In this document: in pieces, positions 6,308 to 8,486 of the stretch
Layout: every line of letters starts with the position of its first letter
How positions within the stretch are numbered: position 1 is the first letter of the stretch
Assembly: GCA_021157665.1 (NCBI GenBank)
Contig: JAGGWE010000223.1
Location: 1 to 8,486, forward strand
Length of the DNA stretch: 8,486 nt
Origin: Sulfurimonas sp.
GTDB lineage: Bacteria > Campylobacterota > Campylobacteria > Campylobacterales > Sulfurimonadaceae
Direction: 5' to 3'
Translations under genes and position numbers: made by a program
The notes under the pieces: model-generated
Database searches by the model: none
What the model saw: the letters and a program-made list of their open reading frames with translations, nothing else
What the model was told of the DNA's origin: nothing

Positions 6308-6759
6308 AATAAACTCACTATAAAAAACTCAATTACTATATAGTAAACTATATAGTAATTGACACTTGGTGGTGGTAATAAAAATATATTTGAAAAAAAA
6401 GCATTAAATAGATAAAAACCAATATATGCAAATAAAATATAAAATATTTTTATACATGAATCACAACTAGTATTTTGAATTATCTTTGGTAAAACAAACT
6501 TATAAATCATTAGCAAATAAATGATAGAACTAAAAAGTATATAACCTTTTTCAACCTCAAAAATAATCAAACAAAAAGCGATTAAAACAACCGAAATCGT
6601 ATCATTTTTATTTAATGCATTGATTAAAAGAACAAATAAAACACCAAAAAGTGGTGGTAAAAATAGGTAAATACTACTTAAACTCTCATATACAATGAAT
6701 AAAACAATGTATATAAATGAATTTTTTATAGATTTTTGATTAGGGATACTTCGTTGCAT
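6304..6759 (-). CDS. Six-helix membrane protein upstream of mrdA, candidate divergent MreD
   Basis: A 151-residue, very hydrophobic protein whose sequence I cannot match to a named family. Six membrane segments can be drawn at about residues 14-33, 34-50, 54-71, 72-91, 103-127 and 132-151. Polar landmarks are few: NKND between helices 2 and 3, FEVEKG at the end of helix 3, and a TSCDSC cysteine pair at about residues 97-102 before helix 5. The start is ATG 6759, which places the first 34 bases inside the end of the acetyltransferase gene; no other ATG, GTG or TTG occurs nearby downstream. The stop overlaps the mrdA ATG by 4 bases, so translation of the two is probably coupled. Size, helix number and position directly ahead of PBP2 are those of MreD, the elongasome membrane subunit. 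That is inference from topology and context. A different small scaffold or transporter remains possible. Confidence 0.75.
   Translation of the reverse strand: MQRSIPNQKSIKNSFIYIVLFIVYESLSSIYLFLPPLFGVLFVLLINALNKNDTISVVLIAFCLIIFEVEKGYILFSSIIYLLMIYKFVLPKIIQNTSCDSCIKIFYILFAYIGFYLFNAFFSNIFLLPPPSVNYYIVYYIVIEFFIVSLL
6329..6362. repeat. 34-bp near-perfect palindrome at the end of the MreD-like gene
   Basis: Arms 6329-6344 (TCAATTACTATATAGT) and 6347-6362 (ACTATATAGTAATTGA) are exact inverse complements separated by AA. The sequence codes for the NYYIVYYIVIE stretch of the last membrane helix, and the same bases also form an imperfect tandem repeat (TACTATATAGT twice on the - strand). In the transcript the hairpin ends 21 nt before the mrdA start codon. 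It could be an RNA structure affecting mrdA translation, a processing site, or a dyad for a DNA-binding protein. Confidence 0.7.
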
Positions 6760-7187
6760 ATTGGGAAGTGTTTACATTTAATACAATCAGCCCAGATTTT
6801 ATGTTCAGGGATTGATTCTTTTGGAATCTCGGTAAACCCAAGTTTTTCAAAAAATGATTGTTTATATGTTAATGATAAAAGCTTTTGTAAGCCAAGTGTT
6901 TGGGCTTCATCTATACAAATATTTATAAGATTTTCGCCTACTCCTTTGCCTCTAAAACCATCTTTTACTATAAGTGACCTAATCTCCGCAAGTGATGAAG
7001 TGTGAATATGTAAAGCACAAAATCCAATAAGCTGACCATCCTCATAAGCTAAGATATAAGACCTAATATTTGTTGCAATCTCATCATCACTTCTCTCTAA
7101 GATTACACCAGATTCTACTTCTGGAGAAACAAGTTCTTGCATAGAAGGTATATCGCAAAGTGATGCTTTTTTATATTCAGTCTTCAT
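6726..7187 (-). CDS. Short GNAT acetyltransferase, probable N-acetylglutamate synthase type
   Basis: A 153-residue single-domain GNAT protein. The acetyl-CoA pyrophosphate loop is R79-G-K-G-V-G84, preceded by the AEIRSLIVKDGF beta-4 strand. A later FFEKLGFTEIPKESIPEHKIW segment is typical of the C-terminal half of the fold. The ending W132-x-D134-C135-x2-C138-x5-C144-NE resembles the W-x-DC-x-x-C...C-[DN]E tail of short stand-alone ArgA-like enzymes, which make N-acetylglutamate for arginine synthesis. I therefore favour that role, but substrate choice in GNAT proteins cannot be fixed from sequence alone. The start ATG 7185-7187 lies 11 bases inside the end of engB, with no clear Shine-Dalgarno sequence, and the 3' end overlaps the next gene by 34 bases. 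A metabolic gene embedded in an envelope and ribosome-assembly chain is notable. Confidence 0.85.
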   Translation of the reverse strand: MKTEYKKASLCDIPSMQELVSPEVESGVILERSDDEIATNIRSYILAYEDGQLIGFCALHIHTSSLAEIRSLIVKDGFRGKGVGENLINICIDEAQTLGLQKLLSLTYKQSFFEKLGFTEIPKESIPEHKIWADCIKCKHFPICNEVSLIKNL

Positions 7188-7794
7188 CTATATTTTCATG
7201 CAAAATATCATATATAACTTTAATTGCTTTTTGCATCCCTCTTTTTTTTGAACTCGATACCATCATGGCATGTGGAAATTCTCTTCTTAATGCACTTTGC
7301 TCTTTTTGATTTAACTTATCAATTTTTGTAAATATTTGTAAAATATATTGTGATTCACCACAATTATTTTGTAAGAAATCATTAACATCAGTATCTATAT
7401 CTAAATGTGGATGCCTACAATCTATAAGATGGATAAACAATTTAATCTGTTCTCTTTGTGAAATATAATCAGTGAGATTTTTTTCCCAGCCATGCTTTAC
7501 TGATTTAGCAACTTTTGCATAACCAAAACCAGGTAAATCAACGAACTTCACAATACTTTTTTCAGAATTTTCTCTATCCATAAATGTTACATCAAAGTAA
7601 TTTATAAGCTTAGTCTTACCTGGTGTTGAAGAAACTTTTGCAAGACCTTTGTGGTTTGTTAGTGCATTAAGCAAAGAACTTTTTCCAACATTTGATCTAG
7701 CCATAAAGACAACTTCATTTTGTACTTCAGACTCTGGAGCAGAAGCTACATTTGGTGCAGATGTTATGAATTTTGCATCAACTATATCTATCAT
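7177..7794 (-). CDS. engB: Ribosome biogenesis GTP-binding protein EngB/YsxC
   Basis: EngB (YsxC/YihA) is an essential TrmE-Era-class GTPase needed for late 50S assembly. I choose ATG 7794 (N-terminus MIDIVDAKFITSA, 205 residues). It sits 1 base after the lptA stop, and its first residues line up with those I recall for H. pylori and C. jejuni homologues. ATG 7821 or 7809 would add 9 or 5 residues overlapping lptA, and no start has a good Shine-Dalgarno sequence. With this numbering, G1 is ARSNVGKSS (32-40), G2 is STPGKT (56-61), G3 is DLPG (86-89, in FVDLPGFGYAKV), G4 is TKID (156-159) and G5 is SSSKK (180-184). KVSSTPGKT followed by DLPGFGYAKV is specific to EngB among the related GTPases. 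All motifs are intact, so the enzyme should be functional. Confidence 0.95.
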   Translation of the reverse strand: MIDIVDAKFITSAPNVASAPESEVQNEVVFMARSNVGKSSLLNALTNHKGLAKVSSTPGKTKLINYFDVTFMDRENSEKSIVKFVDLPGFGYAKVAKSVKHGWEKNLTDYISQREQIKLFIHLIDCRHPHLDIDTDVNDFLQNNCGESQYILQIFTKIDKLNQKEQSALRREFPHAMMVSSSKKRGMQKAIKVIYDILHENIDED

Positions 7795-7795
7795 A

Positions 7796-8281
7796 TTATT
7801 TTTTATCATTTTTCTTATCATCTTTTTTAGGCATTTTAAAAATCATAATAACTGGTTTTTCTTTGTTACCTTTTGCATATGCTTTACCATCAATAGTTTT
7901 TAAAATAACTTCATCACCAATAATCTCTTTTTTTTCATTTATCTGTTTTAAATGAACATTTTTAAAAAAATGATACTCTTTTTTATTTGGAAAATAAATA
8001 ACTTTATGAGCTTTTCCTTTATACAAAGAACCCTCTTCAGATAAAATTGTAAAAGAAGCTTTCCCCTCTGCTATAAATTTTGTTGGTTGATTTTTATCAT
8101 CTGTATAGACTGTAACTTTTGAAGCATTAAGCTCATCACTAGCTTTAATTATATTTACATCGCCTTCAAAAACAGAAATCCCTGACTTTTCATCGGCATG
8201 AAATGTCTTAGACTTTATTTGTAAATCTTGTGCTAATAAACTTGTTGTTAATAATAAGCCAAACAATATAAGGTGTTTCAT
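7796..8281 (-). CDS. lptA: Lipopolysaccharide transport periplasmic protein LptA
   Basis: LptA (OstA domain) forms the periplasmic bridge carrying lipopolysaccharide from LptC to LptD/E at the outer membrane. The 161-residue product begins with a signal peptide (MKHLILFGLLLTTSLLA, cleavage likely after A17). It continues with an OstA beta-jellyroll of about residues 20-150: KTFHADEKSGISVFEGDVNI, ASKVTVYTD, KFIAEGKASF and DEVILKTIDGKAYAKGN. It ends in a highly charged tail, MPKKDDKKNDKK, rich in lysine and aspartate, not essential to the fold and perhaps disordered. The ATG at 8281 has a purine-rich ribosome site (AAGAGAG, complement of 8288-8294) and starts 2 bases after the lptC stop. It lies between lptC and engB. 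Confidence 0.92.
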   Translation of the reverse strand: MKHLILFGLLLTTSLLAQDLQIKSKTFHADEKSGISVFEGDVNIIKASDELNASKVTVYTDDKNQPTKFIAEGKASFTILSEEGSLYKGKAHKVIYFPNKKEYHFFKNVHLKQINEKKEIIGDEVILKTIDGKAYAKGNKEKPVIMIFKMPKKDDKKNDKK

Positions 8282-8283
8282 AT

Positions 8284-8486
8284 TTATCTCTCTTTTAATT
8301 TATAATTTGCAATAATATTTTTGGACTTAGTTAATCCTAAAGCATTATTATACTCTATTGATGAACCAGTGGCTCTATTTCCATTCATATATGACACATA
8401 TTTTGTAAGAGCTTGTATAACATCTGTTTTTTTGTTATATCTAGCTTTTTGTGTTTTAAATGTAAGCCCATCCTCTCTATGATAAA
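8284..8486 (-). CDS. lptC: LPS export protein LptC (C-terminal part)
   Basis: An open frame enters from the right window edge and ends at TAA (8284-8286), giving 66 residues with no start in view. It reads (from 8484) YHREDGLTFKTQKARYNKKT, then DVIQALTKYVSYMNGNRATG, then SSIEYNNALGLTKSKNIIAN and a short basic end. The edge-strand pattern (DGLTFKTQKARYN for the beta strand, then N-R-A-T-G-S-S-I-E-Y-N) resembles the C-terminal half of the LptC/DUF1239 jellyroll, the bitopic inner-membrane protein that passes LPS from LptB2FG to LptA. The identification rests on this and on its place 2 bases upstream of lptA. The N-terminal membrane anchor would lie outside the window. Confidence 0.8.
   Translation of the reverse strand, partial: YHREDGLTFKTQKARYNKKTDVIQALTKYVSYMNGNRATGSSIEYNNALGLTKSKNIIANYKLKER
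8288..8294 (-). promoter_or_regulatory. Ribosome-binding site of lptA
   Basis: AAGAGAG on the minus strand, 6 bases before the lptA ATG and spanning the last codons of lptC. It supports the chosen lptA start and coupling of lptC with lptA. Confidence 0.5.

Noticed and set aside
6736..7005. Plus-strand open frame across the acetyltransferase gene
   Set aside because: It is antisense to conserved GNAT motifs and has no homology I recognise.
7795..7821. Nine extra N-terminal residues for EngB from ATG 7821
   Set aside because: They (MIRKMIKNN) overlap the lptA tail, have no ribosome site and extend beyond the usual EngB N-terminus. The ATG at 7794, 1 base after lptA, fits better, though the longer form cannot be excluded.

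Overview
This is an AT-rich, densely coded stretch of bacterial chromosome. I place it in the Campylobacterota (former Epsilonproteobacteria), most like a Sulfurimonas or Arcobacter relative. The reasons are the base composition, the Campylobacter-type TATAAT signals without clear -35 boxes, the protein sequences, and the order lptC-lptA-engB-(GNAT)-membrane protein-mrdA. From memory, and not checked here, that order matches the engB/PBP2 loci of Campylobacter jejuni and Helicobacter pylori. No IS elements, phage genes, tRNA or rRNA genes, or CRISPR arrays are visible, and no gap without a gene exceeds about 80 bases.

Left part (1-1742, + strand): the 3' end of a TRAP-transporter solute-binding protein of the DctP/TakP type is cut by the window edge. 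It is followed by a TTG-started, exported protein that joins a carboxypeptidase-regulatory-like beta domain to a DUF4015-type putative glycoside hydrolase domain. This gene runs 11 bases into the end of a convergent minus-strand pair.

Centre (1732-4496): the minus-strand pair is queC (preQ0 synthase, queuosine pathway) followed by a YgjP-like zinc metallopeptidase, overlapping by 8 bases. A 79-base divergent promoter region separates queC from the + strand pair ybeY (16S rRNA-maturation endonuclease) and a CaCA-family cation exchanger.

Right part (4511-8486, - strand): a tight, mostly overlapping chain reads, in transcription order, lptC (C-terminal part only), lptA, engB, a short GNAT acetyltransferase resembling N-acetylglutamate synthase, a six-helix membrane protein and mrdA (PBP2). 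The chain combines lipopolysaccharide export, ribosome assembly and cell-elongation peptidoglycan synthesis. The unannotatable membrane protein directly ahead of mrdA has the size, topology and position of MreD, so I propose it as a divergent MreD.

Two near-perfect inverted repeats stand out. One is a 15-bp-stem hairpin between the convergent exchanger and mrdA genes that includes the mrdA stop codon. The other is a 16-bp-arm palindrome inside the end of the MreD-like gene, just upstream of mrdA. Most of the window is ordinary core genome. I see no clearly new defence, mobile or biosynthetic system.
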